Assembly (NCBI RefSeq): GCF_037081835.1
Contig: NZ_CP146516.1
Span: forward strand, 2,583,501-2,647,500
Origin: Spirobacillus cienkowskii
Lineage (GTDB): Bacteria > Bdellovibrionota_B > Oligoflexia > Silvanigrellales > Silvanigrellaceae
Reading direction: 5' to 3'
Length of the DNA: 64,000 nt
Positions 9,935-18,510 of this stretch are shown in pieces. The notes beneath the pieces were generated by a model. It saw nothing but the letters and a program-made list of their open reading frames with translations. It did no database searches and was not told the DNA's origin. Each line of letters starts with the position of its first letter. Position 1 is the stretch's first letter. Position numbers and translations under genes: made by a program.

Positions 9935-10432
9935 CTAATTATTAGAAATAATTGCAGACAAAACTTTTACAACAGCGTCTTTACGACTCACTAATACAGC
10001 TTTGACAGCTTTTTCACTACCAAAAAACATTTTTCCAAAAGTTTTTGAGTCTACATTCACTCTCAACCCAAGAATTCTTCCACTATACTTTACAAGCACT
10101 GATTCACATTGCTTATAAAAACGCTCGCTCCCGTCGTTAGAAAAAATAAGAATTCTAGATATGCGGTTGGGAACCTTTAAGCCCTGCTTTGAGCGTAAAG
10201 CCACAAGCCCTGCTTCTTCAGTTTGTAAAAATGTTTCAATACTTTCCAAACCACCCCGGAGAGTACCGCAGCGACGCGCAAAGGCAAGTGCTTGAATCAA
10301 CTTCTCACTCAATTCAACATATGGAACTTTTACAATACCACTTGTAGAAAAAATCTGAAAAGATTTTTGCAAAGTAAGAAACAACAGTTGGTTTTCAGTT
10401 TCAGTTTCCAATAATCTTGGCAGTTTCAGCAT
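9935..10432 (-). CDS. L7Ae/YlxQ-like RNA-binding protein with a degenerate YlxR-like N-terminus
   Basis: A 165-residue protein in the nusA-infB gap, where many bacteria carry YlxR (DUF448) and YlxQ (an L7Ae-type K-turn binder). Residues from about 48 on (ALAFARRCGTLRGGLESI, then FSNDGSERFYKQCES) follow the L7Ae pattern of a LARRAGKL-like start and a TxKxxxxxCE-like helix. The first 45 residues resemble a worn YlxR domain, but the usual RxCxxxR signature is absent. The start codon lies inside nusA (32-base overlap), so translation is probably coupled. Its assignment rests mainly on synteny plus the L7Ae-like core. Confidence 0.65.
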   Translation of the reverse strand: MLKLPRLLETETENQLLFLTLQKSFQIFSTSGIVKVPYVELSEKLIQALAFARRCGTLRGGLESIETFLQTEEAGLVALRSKQGLKVPNRISRILIFSNDGSERFYKQCESVLVKYSGRILGLRVNVDSKTFGKMFFGSEKAVKAVLVSRKDAVVKVLSAIISNN

Positions 10433-12017
10433 GTAATTTTCCAGAAAGTTTTACAGGTAACCCTGTTTTATAAGCAATTTCGTCCACATTAGAGCTTGCA
10501 ACAGAATTAAAATCCGTAAACCCTGCGGTATGAATAACAGCGGCAATTTGCTCTGCCACACCTCTTAACTGCATCCAATAGCGTAAACGATCTACTGGCA
10601 CAGATTTTACGTCAACTTTTTCAGGATCAAGAAGTGGTTGCGGACGAGTTTTTGCAACAATATCATCAATTGCCGCCTCAGCCTCTTCTGACTCTGTGAC
10701 ATCTTCATCAAGAATTGGTTCACCCAAGTGAAATTCATCCAAATCCTCTTCTGAATTTTCTTCCAAATTGCTAGAAGCTTGCGATGCGGCCAAATCTGTT
10801 GCACCCTGAATAACTTGCTCTGCTTCTTCTTGTGTTAAACGCAACAGCTTCATCAAACTACGAGGATCCATACGCGAGATATCTGCAGGATCTTTATAGC
10901 CTTCGTTAACTAAAATTTCTGCGCGCATTTCGCCCAATGCAGGAATTTGTGCAATCACATTTTTGTATTCCTGAACCAATTCACGCATTTTGGACTCAGA
11001 ACGGATATCCACTTTCCAACCCGTTAACTGAGCTGCGAGGCGCACATTTTGTCCTCTTTTACCAATTGCTAAAGAGAGATGTTCATCAGGCACAACGACT
11101 TCCATAATATGCAAGCGTTCGTTTACAATCACCTTAGAAGGCTCAGATGGAGCCAATGCGTTGCACACAAATCGAGCAGGATCTCTATCATACGGTATAA
11201 TATCTATTTTTTCGCCTCTTAATTCTTGTACAATTGCTTGGACGCGAGCACCTTTAATACCCACACAAGCCCCTACAGGGTCAATAGAGGGTTCAGTACT
11301 ATAGACAGCGATTTTTGAACGACTACCAGGATCACGTGCTGCACTTTGAATAACAACAATTCCTTCAGAAATTTCTGTCACTTCTTGCTCAAATAAACGA
11401 ATAAGAAGCTCTGGATGCGCACGACTTAACATAACCTGCGGACCACGGGTTGATTTTTTTACATCAACCACAAACGCAATCACTTTGTCGCGGATTTTGT
11501 ATTTTTCACCAGGAATCTGCTCACGCACAGGCAATACGCCCTCTGTAGGACCCAAATCTACAATAATATCAGCCTTATCAAAGCGACGCACCTGCCCAAC
11601 AACAATTTGATGCTTTTTATCACGAAATTCGCGAACAACTTTTTCTTTTTCAGCTTCCATCACTTTTTGTACGATAGATTGCTTTGCTGCTTGCGCTGCA
11701 ATACGCCCAAGTTGTTCTGTAGGCAGCTGTTCACCAATTTCATCGCCTACTTGCAAGGATTCATCCATAGCAAGAGCTTCAGAAGCTGGAATTTGCTTAC
11801 TTGTATTATTGAGATCGTTATCTGCGACAACGGTTCTATAGCGAATTAGCTCAATTTCCTCTGTTTCCTCATTGAAACGTGTTTCAAACACACAATCACC
11901 AAAATGCTTGCGTGCCGCAGTTAGAACGGCTTCCCTTAATGCGCCAACTAATAATTGACAATCAATATTTTTTTCTTTACCAACTGTTTCGATTACACGC
12001 TTCAAATCTATTTGCAT
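10401..12017 (-). CDS. nusA: Transcription termination/antitermination factor NusA
   Basis: A 538-residue NusA that binds RNA polymerase, modulating pausing, termination and antitermination. The order is an N-terminal RNAP-binding domain (1-130), S1 (about 135-200), then KH1 and KH2 (GACVGIKGARVQAIVQEL and LAIGKRGQNVRLAAQLTGW). Two C-terminal helix-hairpin-helix repeats follow, separated by an acidic linker (EENSEEDLDEF). The double C-terminal repeat is proteobacterial-like. It begins with GAGGTG Shine-Dalgarno support 58 bases after rimP, and its end overlaps the ylxQ-like gene. Confidence 0.96.
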   Translation of the reverse strand: MQIDLKRVIETVGKEKNIDCQLLVGALREAVLTAARKHFGDCVFETRFNEETEEIELIRYRTVVADNDLNNTSKQIPASEALAMDESLQVGDEIGEQLPTEQLGRIAAQAAKQSIVQKVMEAEKEKVVREFRDKKHQIVVGQVRRFDKADIIVDLGPTEGVLPVREQIPGEKYKIRDKVIAFVVDVKKSTRGPQVMLSRAHPELLIRLFEQEVTEISEGIVVIQSAARDPGSRSKIAVYSTEPSIDPVGACVGIKGARVQAIVQELRGEKIDIIPYDRDPARFVCNALAPSEPSKVIVNERLHIMEVVVPDEHLSLAIGKRGQNVRLAAQLTGWKVDIRSESKMRELVQEYKNVIAQIPALGEMRAEILVNEGYKDPADISRMDPRSLMKLLRLTQEEAEQVIQGATDLAASQASSNLEENSEEDLDEFHLGEPILDEDVTESEEAEAAIDDIVAKTRPQPLLDPEKVDVKSVPVDRLRYWMQLRGVAEQIAAVIHTAGFTDFNSVASSNVDEIAYKTGLPVKLSGKLHAETAKIIGN

Positions 12018-12075
12018 TCAATGCACCTCAGAAAACAAGTCAAAAATTTCATGAGTCTTGGATTAAAGACCCGTC

Positions 12076-12747
12076 CTATTTTAATTTTTTAAACGCCCCT
12101 CTACGAGCCTTTTGTCTTGCCGCATCTTTTGCCATTTTTAAAGACTTCGACAGCGGATGATAAGGAAGAGCAAATGCAGCTTTAATATTATCAAGTAATA
12201 TTTCAAACCGCTGAGCGCCCTCAGCAAGCACTATGACTTTAAGCCCTTTATTATCACAAATTTCATTTAAAACCATAGTATATTTACATCTGCCTTCAAT
12301 TTTTTCCCAAGTTTCGACTCTTACAACGTCTCCAACGGTTGCCTCAAAATCTTCGACATCATGAAGGGTAGGCTCTGAACCCGGCGTTCCTACGCGAACA
12401 TTGACCTCATCTGCAAAAGAGTCAAGAACATTCGTTGAAAGTAGGTACTCGTGGTACTCCATGCACTCATCAAAACTAAGAGAAGTTTCAGCATGACGCG
12501 GCACAATATCTGCTTTTACATCCGCAAAAGAGTAGCCTTTATCTACGATGATATCAACAACAGGTTGCCCTTCCTCTATTAGAAAAAGCCAGTTGCGCAC
12601 TCGCATACTCATAACACCAGGATTTTTTACATCCTTTTCTTTTAAATTGACGAGTACTTCGCGTAAGTCAAATAAAACCTTGTCGTGAAGCGGCTTTGTT
12701 AGATTTTTTGGTTCATTGATCATTTGATTATCATCCATTAGATACAA
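12076..12747 (-). CDS. rimP: Ribosome maturation factor RimP
   Basis: A 223-residue RimP, required for 30S maturation and always near nusA. The N-terminal alpha/beta domain and C-terminal SH3-like domain are recognisable (TPGSEPTLHDVEDFEATVGDVV matches the usual SPGxDRPL...F..xxG segment). At 223 residues it is longer than the usual 150-160, with an extra N-terminal stretch and a basic Lys/Arg-rich tail. The start is uncertain: a TTG at 12747 lies 5 bases after GGAG, and an ATG nine bases further in is the alternative. It is the first gene of the nusA-infB operon. Confidence 0.85.
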   Translation of the reverse strand: MYLMDDNQMINEPKNLTKPLHDKVLFDLREVLVNLKEKDVKNPGVMSMRVRNWLFLIEEGQPVVDIIVDKGYSFADVKADIVPRHAETSLSFDECMEYHEYLLSTNVLDSFADEVNVRVGTPGSEPTLHDVEDFEATVGDVVRVETWEKIEGRCKYTMVLNEICDNKGLKVIVLAEGAQRFEILLDNIKAAFALPYHPLSKSLKMAKDAARQKARRGAFKKLK

Positions 12748-12791
12748 AGTATCTCCAACTTACTGATGGGCGTATGATATTGCCTCAGCTC

Positions 12792-12808
12792 AAAGGGTGT
12801 CGCCCTTT
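12792..12808 (-). promoter_or_regulatory. Small hairpin in the rimP-nusA operon leader
   Basis: AAAGGG and CCCTTT arms of 6 bp flank a TGTCG loop in the leader about 45-60 bases upstream of rimP. No long T tract follows on the minus strand, so it is more likely a leader structure than an intrinsic terminator. Upstream a TTTGAT-N16-TATACC pair could be the operon promoter, but the match is weak. Confidence 0.35.
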
Positions 12809-12967
12809 AGAAGATTAAACAATAAGCAACCTGGGTATAACGTAATGCGTCTAAAATCAAATCAAATTTTTTTTCACATGTTCAATTAGTTAAAGCCAGC
12901 AAAAAAACTTTCCAAGACACTGTAAAACCAAATTTTTTGACGCTCACAAATTATAAAAGGAGCTTTT

Positions 12968-13477
12968 GTGAAAAACACTAAGGATTCTAATTATAAAAAA
13001 ATTCTTGGATTCTGGGGAGAACAGCAAGTGGACTGCTGGATGCAAAGCCAAAATTGGTCTGTCCACGAAAAAAATCTGCGCATTCATGGCGGAGAAATTG
13101 ATCGTATTTACATTCATAAATCAAATAATAAGAATTACAAAATGTGTATTGCAGAAATAAAAACCAATTGTATTTATAGCTGTTCATCCATAAACGAAAT
13201 TTTTACTGAAGTTGGAATAAAAAAATACATCAAACAAAGACAAATAAAAAATTTATACAAAATATCGGAAAACTACCATTCAAAAGGCATAACAGAAATT
13301 TATTTAAGGTTATTTATTGTATTAAAAAGGAAAAATTATATTAAAATTGATAAAAACATAAGCTCAATGAGTGCAATTAAAGTTTGCTATGAACACGATA
13401 ACTACTATATTCTTTCCATAACCCCAGAATTCACAAACATCAATGCAAGAAAAAGTTTGTTAGAAATTAGGTTGTGA
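12968..13477 (+). CDS. YraN/UPF0102 family protein with a PD-(D/E)XK nuclease fold
   Basis: A 169-residue protein starting at GTG, seven bases after an AAAGGAG Shine-Dalgarno. The N-terminal half has the UPF0102 pattern: GFWGEQQVDCWMQ, NLRIHGGEIDRIYI and IAEIKTN. These supply the Glu, Asp and Glu-x-Lys residues of the restriction-endonuclease-like fold. The family's function is still poorly defined, with suggested roles in DNA processing. The C-terminal 50 residues have no clear match and make it longer than the usual 115-130. It is divergent from rimP and convergent with the ATP-grasp gene, with 6 bases between the stops. Confidence 0.7.
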   Translation: MKNTKDSNYKKILGFWGEQQVDCWMQSQNWSVHEKNLRIHGGEIDRIYIHKSNNKNYKMCIAEIKTNCIYSCSSINEIFTEVGIKKYIKQRQIKNLYKISENYHSKGITEIYLRLFIVLKRKNYIKIDKNISSMSAIKVCYEHDNYYILSITPEFTNINARKSLLEIRL

Positions 13478-13483
13478 GGAAAA

Positions 13484-14767
13484 TTATTCATACCTAATAT
13501 TACTATATACCCAATCAACCGTTTGCCTAATATTATTATTTAAAATCTGTTCATTACTTCCTACGCATACTGCGTATCCCATATTGTCTCCACTATACTC
13601 ACGGCCATTAAATTTTTGCCCAGCTTTTGCAGTTAAGCGATAATCTGCAACAAATTCAAATTTACAATTTTGTGCACCACTTAAAAATGTTCCACAAATT
13701 GGATTAATTAAAAAAAATCCTGCAAAATTTTTTGGCTCTTTTAAACATGCCAATTCGCTTTTTATGTTTTTAATTTCGCATGCATCATTTTTTGCTGCAG
13801 CAAGATGCAAGTTAAATAAAAGTTTGTTTAAATCACACCCAAAGGCTGCTTTAAACATTAAATTTATTTTTCCTCCTCCAGTTCTTGCTGCAACTTCGCA
13901 AAGTTTAATATCATGACTACTGGTCACAAAAACTTCTATATGAAATGTCGAGTGCTTATAAAAAGGAAAATTTTTAATAATTTTTTTTGCAAAATTTAAT
14001 AAAGGTTCTGTTAAAGGATTATTGTTATCGAGCATTGCGCTTCCAACAGAAAGCTGATTTTGAATACTCGTTAAATCTAAATTTTTTGATAAATACTTTG
14101 AAGGCCAAGCAACCATAAGCTCAGAGTCAACTATTAAACCATCAATATGATACATTTCTGCATCAATATATTCTTCAACCATAGAATCAGAATAATATTC
14201 AGAAAAAGGAATTCTTGCCGCAAAATTTTGACTTAAACACGCTTTTAAATCTTCTTCGTTGCTAATTTTTTTTGTAAATACAGAGCCTGATGCGCTTCTT
14301 GGTTTCACAAAAATTGGTGCATTTATTTCTTGATAAAAATTAATTAAGTCTAAAGGAGTATTTAATGCGCTAAATTTGGGAGTTGCAATATTACAATTAA
14401 CTGCATGCTCTTTCATTTTTACTTTGTCACGAAAATAAATTTCAAATTTTTCTTCGGCACCAAAAATATTAAGTTTTTTACGCAAACGACTTGCCCTTAA
14501 AATATCATCCTCACCAAAAGACATAATACAATCTACTTTAAAATCATTATGAATTTGTAATATTTCGTATTCTATTAAACCATTATTAATATAATTATCA
14601 AAATGCATCACTTTTTTAAAATTTTGCGAATAATTATAAAATTCGGTTTCGCTACATGTTATAGAGTGTTTATCAAGAAATAAAAAAATATTATGCTCTT
14701 TATTTGAAAGCCAATTATTAAAATCAAAGTCAAAAGGGTTATGTAATGTTAAAACTACAATATTCAT
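13484..14767 (-). CDS. ATP-grasp ligase of unknown substrate
   Basis: A 427-residue protein with the ATP-grasp architecture: a pre-ATP-grasp Rossmann-like part (1-110), then the nucleotide-binding lysine in APIFVKPRSASGS and the acidic VEEYID segment. The metal-binding loop is CEVAARTGGG, corresponding to the E-x-(N/A)-x-R-x-GG of carboxylate-amine ligases. Such enzymes join a carboxylate to an amine through an acyl phosphate; dipeptide ligases like BacD belong here. It starts one base after the stop of an MFS gene, with AAGG support, so the two are translationally linked. A peptide or amino acid conjugate product exported by the neighbours is inferred. Confidence 0.75.
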   Translation of the reverse strand: MNIVVLTLHNPFDFDFNNWLSNKEHNIFLFLDKHSITCSETEFYNYSQNFKKVMHFDNYINNGLIEYEILQIHNDFKVDCIMSFGEDDILRASRLRKKLNIFGAEEKFEIYFRDKVKMKEHAVNCNIATPKFSALNTPLDLINFYQEINAPIFVKPRSASGSVFTKKISNEEDLKACLSQNFAARIPFSEYYSDSMVEEYIDAEMYHIDGLIVDSELMVAWPSKYLSKNLDLTSIQNQLSVGSAMLDNNNPLTEPLLNFAKKIIKNFPFYKHSTFHIEVFVTSSHDIKLCEVAARTGGGKINLMFKAAFGCDLNKLLFNLHLAAAKNDACEIKNIKSELACLKEPKNFAGFFLINPICGTFLSGAQNCKFEFVADYRLTAKAGQKFNGREYSGDNMGYAVCVGSNEQILNNNIRQTVDWVYSNIRYE

Positions 14768-14768
14768 T

Positions 14769-15977
14769 TTATATTTCCTTAAATTTTGGAATATTTTTTG
14801 CTTTTTTAATAATATTATCCTTAATAAACATAGTTATTATTAAAGATAAAGTAATAAACATAGAAAACACTAAGAAAATTTGTGATGGTAGCAAATAAAA
14901 ACAAAAAATTCCTATTAATATAGGAGAAATTGCCTCAATCATCATCCGCCCAACGACCAATCGACTAGTCCAAATAGTGACTTCTTGAGAATTTTGATTA
15001 AGCTCAAAAAAAATACTTCTTTTTTGAATTCTCAATAAATTCATTGATAATCCCCATAATAAAGAAATCAAAATTAAAACAAAAACATTAGACAAATAAC
15101 AAATAGCTAAACCACAAACTGTAAACAGCATTGTAAAAAAATATTGAGAATTATTTTTTACCAAAATAAAACCAGTTAGGAGTATTGCTAAAAAAGCGCC
15201 TATTGCAGCAGCAGAATCTGCAATACCAAATACTGTAGCGCTCCAATTTTTTTCTGATTGCACTAATATTGGTAGCAAAAAATTAAAGCTCGTTGTCGCA
15301 AAAGCAAGAATTGAGATGTCAATATAAGAAAACCATAGTTTTTTATTATTATTGTTTAAATTTTCTTTATTATAATCTAAACAATAATTTTTTTCAGATT
15401 CATTCTTTTGATATTTAATATTTTCTAAATATTTTAAACACAAAATAAATAATACAAAATAACCTAATAAAGCAACTACGCTCACACCTTTTAATTTATA
15501 GTAATCAATAATAACACCTGCGCAAAATCCACCCAAACAACTGCCCACAGTTAAAGAGACTTGCAAAATTCGCGATGCATTGATTTCAGTAATTTCTTTA
15601 TCGATAACTTTAAATGAAATAAGCATTTCGACAACTTGGTTAGTTAAATAAAACAATAAAGAATATAAACATATTAACACATATATATAAACTGTATTAT
15701 TTGAAATATAATCAAAAAACAAGGCAAAGGAAAAAACCGCTCCAAAACATGAAAGCAACAACATAATTGTTTTTATATTATTTGCAAAATAATCTCTAAC
15801 TTCTTTAATAATAAATTGCAATATATAAGGTATAATAGAAGAAATACCTATACACAAACCTATACTTAATTTACTTTCACCAAAGCAAATTAACGTCCAA
15901 AAAACCCCGATAAAAGAAAGTGATTCTACAAAAATTGCTAGTAACAAAATAAATGAGACAGAAAAATAGTTTTTCAA
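14769..15977 (-). CDS. MFS transporter
   Basis: A 402-residue polytopic membrane protein with about 12 predicted hydrophobic helices arranged in two halves and a charged central loop (residues about 185-215, rich in Asn, Lys and Glu). The fold and length fit a major facilitator superfamily exporter. The substrate cannot be read from the sequence. It is the middle gene of a three-gene minus-strand cluster, 43 bases after the Bcr/CflA-type gene and one base before the ATP-grasp ligase. The likeliest role is export or uptake of the ligase product. Confidence 0.75.
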   Translation of the reverse strand: MKNYFSVSFILLLAIFVESLSFIGVFWTLICFGESKLSIGLCIGISSIIPYILQFIIKEVRDYFANNIKTIMLLLSCFGAVFSFALFFDYISNNTVYIYVLICLYSLLFYLTNQVVEMLISFKVIDKEITEINASRILQVSLTVGSCLGGFCAGVIIDYYKLKGVSVVALLGYFVLFILCLKYLENIKYQKNESEKNYCLDYNKENLNNNNKKLWFSYIDISILAFATTSFNFLLPILVQSEKNWSATVFGIADSAAAIGAFLAILLTGFILVKNNSQYFFTMLFTVCGLAICYLSNVFVLILISLLWGLSMNLLRIQKRSIFFELNQNSQEVTIWTSRLVVGRMMIEAISPILIGIFCFYLLPSQIFLVFSMFITLSLIITMFIKDNIIKKAKNIPKFKEI

Positions 15978-16020
15978 TTATAAGCTTTCTTATAAGCAGA
16001 AATTATTTTTTAAACAAAAA

Positions 16021-17217
16021 TTAGCTAACTTCTTGTGCGATATTCTTTTTAAAACGGATCGATATCAAATAAAATAACAAACTAATACCGACACCACAAA
16101 AAATTACTACAGAAACCGTAAATGCTTGTTGGTTATAGAATAAACTTGATAATCCTGTAAATAAAAATACCAATAAAGAACGCACACTCATATTAAACGA
16201 AGAAGTTGTGCCTCTTAAATTTGGAAATATAGAAAGTGATTCTGAAAAAATTACTGGATAACAAATTGCAAAACCTACACAAAATAAACTAATAAAAGCC
16301 GTCATGAAATAAGCGGAAAATGCTGAATGATTACTTATTCCCATAAATATAATCGAACCTAAAACGCAAAGAAAAACACCAAGTCTTACTATTTGAATAG
16401 GACCCAAAATTTGAATTAATTTATTTGTAAATAAACTTGTTACAGCAAACGACGCAACCACAATTGCTTGGTGCGTTACATACTCCATTGTACTTAAAGA
16501 AAAAGTTCCCATATATAAAAATGAACTTGATGCAACAAATACCATGTAAGAAGCACACAGTAAACTTGGAATTAAAGACGCACAAATAAACTTAAGATTT
16601 AAAAATAGTTGCTTATAATCAGCTAAAATTTTTGTAACACTAATTTTACTATCAAGTTCTTTTTTTGTTTCTGGCATAAATAAACAGATCAATGCTAAAT
16701 TTACAAAACACAAAATACCAACAAACGAATAATTACCCCGCCAAGCAAATGCGTCATTAATGAACCCACCTAAAATTGGTGCCAAAGCCATTGACGACGA
16801 CATGCCTGCATTCATTAGGGCTATCAATTTCATTGCTTTATCAAATGGATAAACTTCTGCTATCATTGCAAACACCAAAACTATTGATGCACTGGCACCA
16901 ATACCTTGAATAAAACGAGCGGCAAGTAAAAACTCTATGGAAGGTGTGATAATGCAACCCAATGCTCCTATCAGCATCAGAGCATTTCCCAAAATCATAA
17001 TTTTACGTCTGCCATAACAATCAGAAAGAGGACCATAAATGAGCGCGCCAATACAAAATCCTAAAAAATTATAGGCAATCGTTAATTGCACCACGCCTTC
17101 AGAAACAGAAAAATGCTTTGAAATTTGCGGAAAACTTGCAAGCGAAACATCTGTCTCAATTCCTGTTGTGATAAGCGCAAAGAAAAACAACAAAGGAAGA
17201 AATTTTTGATACCGCAT
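16021..17217 (-). CDS. MFS drug/metabolite exporter, Bcr/CflA type
   Basis: A 398-residue 12-helix transporter. The ATG at 17217 follows an AAAGGTGAT Shine-Dalgarno; the frame extends to a TTG at 17247 with no site in front. The helix 2-3 loop GALIYGPLSDCYGRRKIMI is the MFS signature, and FIQGIGASASIVLVFAMIAE is typical of Bcr/CflA (DHA1) drug:proton antiporters, which expel antibiotics or small peptides such as bicyclomycin. The central loop after helix 6 contains the usual charged stretch (PETKKELD). It is the first gene of the cluster with the second MFS protein and the ATP-grasp ligase. Confidence 0.82.
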   Translation of the reverse strand: MRYQKFLPLLFFFALITTGIETDVSLASFPQISKHFSVSEGVVQLTIAYNFLGFCIGALIYGPLSDCYGRRKIMILGNALMLIGALGCIITPSIEFLLAARFIQGIGASASIVLVFAMIAEVYPFDKAMKLIALMNAGMSSSMALAPILGGFINDAFAWRGNYSFVGILCFVNLALICLFMPETKKELDSKISVTKILADYKQLFLNLKFICASLIPSLLCASYMVFVASSSFLYMGTFSLSTMEYVTHQAIVVASFAVTSLFTNKLIQILGPIQIVRLGVFLCVLGSIIFMGISNHSAFSAYFMTAFISLFCVGFAICYPVIFSESLSIFPNLRGTTSSFNMSVRSLLVFLFTGLSSLFYNQQAFTVSVVIFCGVGISLLFYLISIRFKKNIAQEVS

Positions 17218-17340
17218 AATATCACCTTTCAAAAAATTATTTTGCAATTTTTTAAAATATAAAAAATTATGATTATAAAATTTCTTATATCAAATTTAAT
17301 CCAAATATAAATAAATAATTTATTTTGTAAAGAGTTTTAA

Positions 17341-17361
17341 AATAAATTATTGGTAATCTAT
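17341..17361 (+). repeat. Copy 1 of a 21-base intergenic repeat (core TTGGTAATCTA)
   Basis: The 21 bases are identical to 28672-28692 in the kamA-lolC intergenic region. The 11-base core also occurs on the minus strand at 5116-5126, between truB and the flavoprotein gene. It lies about 124 bases upstream of the MFS start. Confidence 0.6.
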
Positions 17362-17452
17362 AATGATTTCGTATAGAGATTATTTTAATAAAACTTTAAA
17401 AATCCATAATAACTATTTTTTCAAGAATTATAACAAATGAAATTATATAATT

Positions 17453-17494
17453 AAATTGAGGGAAATAATTTTCAATAATTATTTCCCTCAATTT
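17453..17494 (-). terminator. Terminator-like hairpin downstream of trxB
   Basis: Perfect 18-bp inverted repeat (arms 17453-17470 and 17477-17494, core TTGAGGGAAATAATT) with a six-base loop, 60 bases after the trxB stop. On the minus strand it is followed by TTTAATTATA, an imperfect T-rich tail, so it should act as a rather weak intrinsic terminator. Confidence 0.6.
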
Positions 17495-17553
17495 GCTATC
17501 AGTATTTTAATTTTAATAAAAAAAATTAATTATTTATTTAAAACAAATATTAA

Positions 17554-18477
17554 TTAATGCTCAACACCTTCAAGGTAACGCTCTGCTTGAAGTGCCGCTT
17601 GGCATCCTCTGCCAGCTGCTGTAATTGCTTGACGGTATAATTTATCTTCAACATCTCCGGCAGCAAAAATTCCTTGAATATTTGTGTAGGTACCATTTTT
17701 GGTTAAAATATAACCTTTTTCATCCATTTCAACCAACCCTTTTACAAAATCTGTATTGGGATGATGTCCTATTGCCATAAACAGTCCATCAACTTTAATA
17801 TTATCTTTCTTACCATCTTTATCTTGCACCACTATTCCAGTTAAACCCTGAGAATCAGAAAGAGTGTCAATCACGCTTGTATTATAAATCACTTTAATTT
17901 TAGGATTTGCAATCACACGATCTTGCATCGCTTTGCTTGCACGAAATTTATCGCTTCTATGAATTAAAATCACTTCATTGGCTAATTTAGAAAGATACAT
18001 AGACTCTTCCATTGCACTATCACCGCCACCAACGACAGCAACTTTTTTATTACGATAAAAAAATCCATCACACACAGCACATGTTGATAAGCCATAGCCC
18101 ATTAACTTTTCTTTATTTGGTAATGGCAATGTGATTGCCGAAGCACCAGTAGCAACAATAACCACTTTTGCTTCTATTTCTGGTTCATATTCTCTTTTAA
18201 CAATAAACGAATTTCGATTTGTTTTTTCTATTTTTGTAACAGTTCCTGTTTCTACTCTTGCACCAACCTTAATTGCTTGCTTGCGCATTTCTTCCATCAA
18301 TTTATTTCCATCAATACCATCCTCATGACCGGGCCAGTTTTCAATAATACTTGTTGTTGTGAGCTGACCACCCGGTTGCATTCCGCTAATTACCACAGGA
18401 GAAAGCGCTGCACGCGCACAATAAATTGCAGATGTTAAACCAGAAGGACCAGAACCAATAATCACTACTTTTTCCAT
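17554..18477 (-). CDS. trxB: Thioredoxin-disulfide reductase
   Basis: A 307-residue low-molecular-weight thioredoxin reductase, which passes electrons from NADPH via FAD and a CxxC pair to thioredoxin. The ATG at 18477 is preceded by GGAG nine bases upstream; an upstream ATG at 18510 would place that site inside the gene. FAD site IIGSGPSGLTSAIY, redox pair in STCAVCDGFF, NADPH site VVGGGDSAMEE and the closing GIFAAGDV are all present, so it should be active. It lies 33 bases after the stop of a membrane-anchored phosphatase gene and is followed by a hairpin terminator. Confidence 0.96.
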   Translation of the reverse strand: MEKVVIIGSGPSGLTSAIYCARAALSPVVISGMQPGGQLTTTSIIENWPGHEDGIDGNKLMEEMRKQAIKVGARVETGTVTKIEKTNRNSFIVKREYEPEIEAKVVIVATGASAITLPLPNKEKLMGYGLSTCAVCDGFFYRNKKVAVVGGGDSAMEESMYLSKLANEVILIHRSDKFRASKAMQDRVIANPKIKVIYNTSVIDTLSDSQGLTGIVVQDKDGKKDNIKVDGLFMAIGHHPNTDFVKGLVEMDEKGYILTKNGTYTNIQGIFAAGDVEDKLYRQAITAAGRGCQAALQAERYLEGVEH

Positions 18478-18510
18478 TTTTTTACTTCTCCAAAAAAATA
18501 ACATAGACAA

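Larger units (their letters stand above)
17218..17553. other. AT-rich intergenic region between trxB and the MFS cassette
   Basis: About 336 bases of very AT-rich sequence. It holds the trxB terminator hairpin (17453-17494) and, nearer the MFS gene, a 21-base stretch at 17341-17361 that recurs exactly at 28672-28692. A 25-codon ATG frame beginning at 17366 has no ribosome-binding site and is not called. The MFS promoter presumably lies here, but no convincing -35/-10 pair was seen. Confidence 0.6.

Noticed and set aside
17366..17443. A 25-codon ATG frame in the trxB-MFS gap
   Set aside because: No Shine-Dalgarno, AT-rich random-looking sequence and too short to support.
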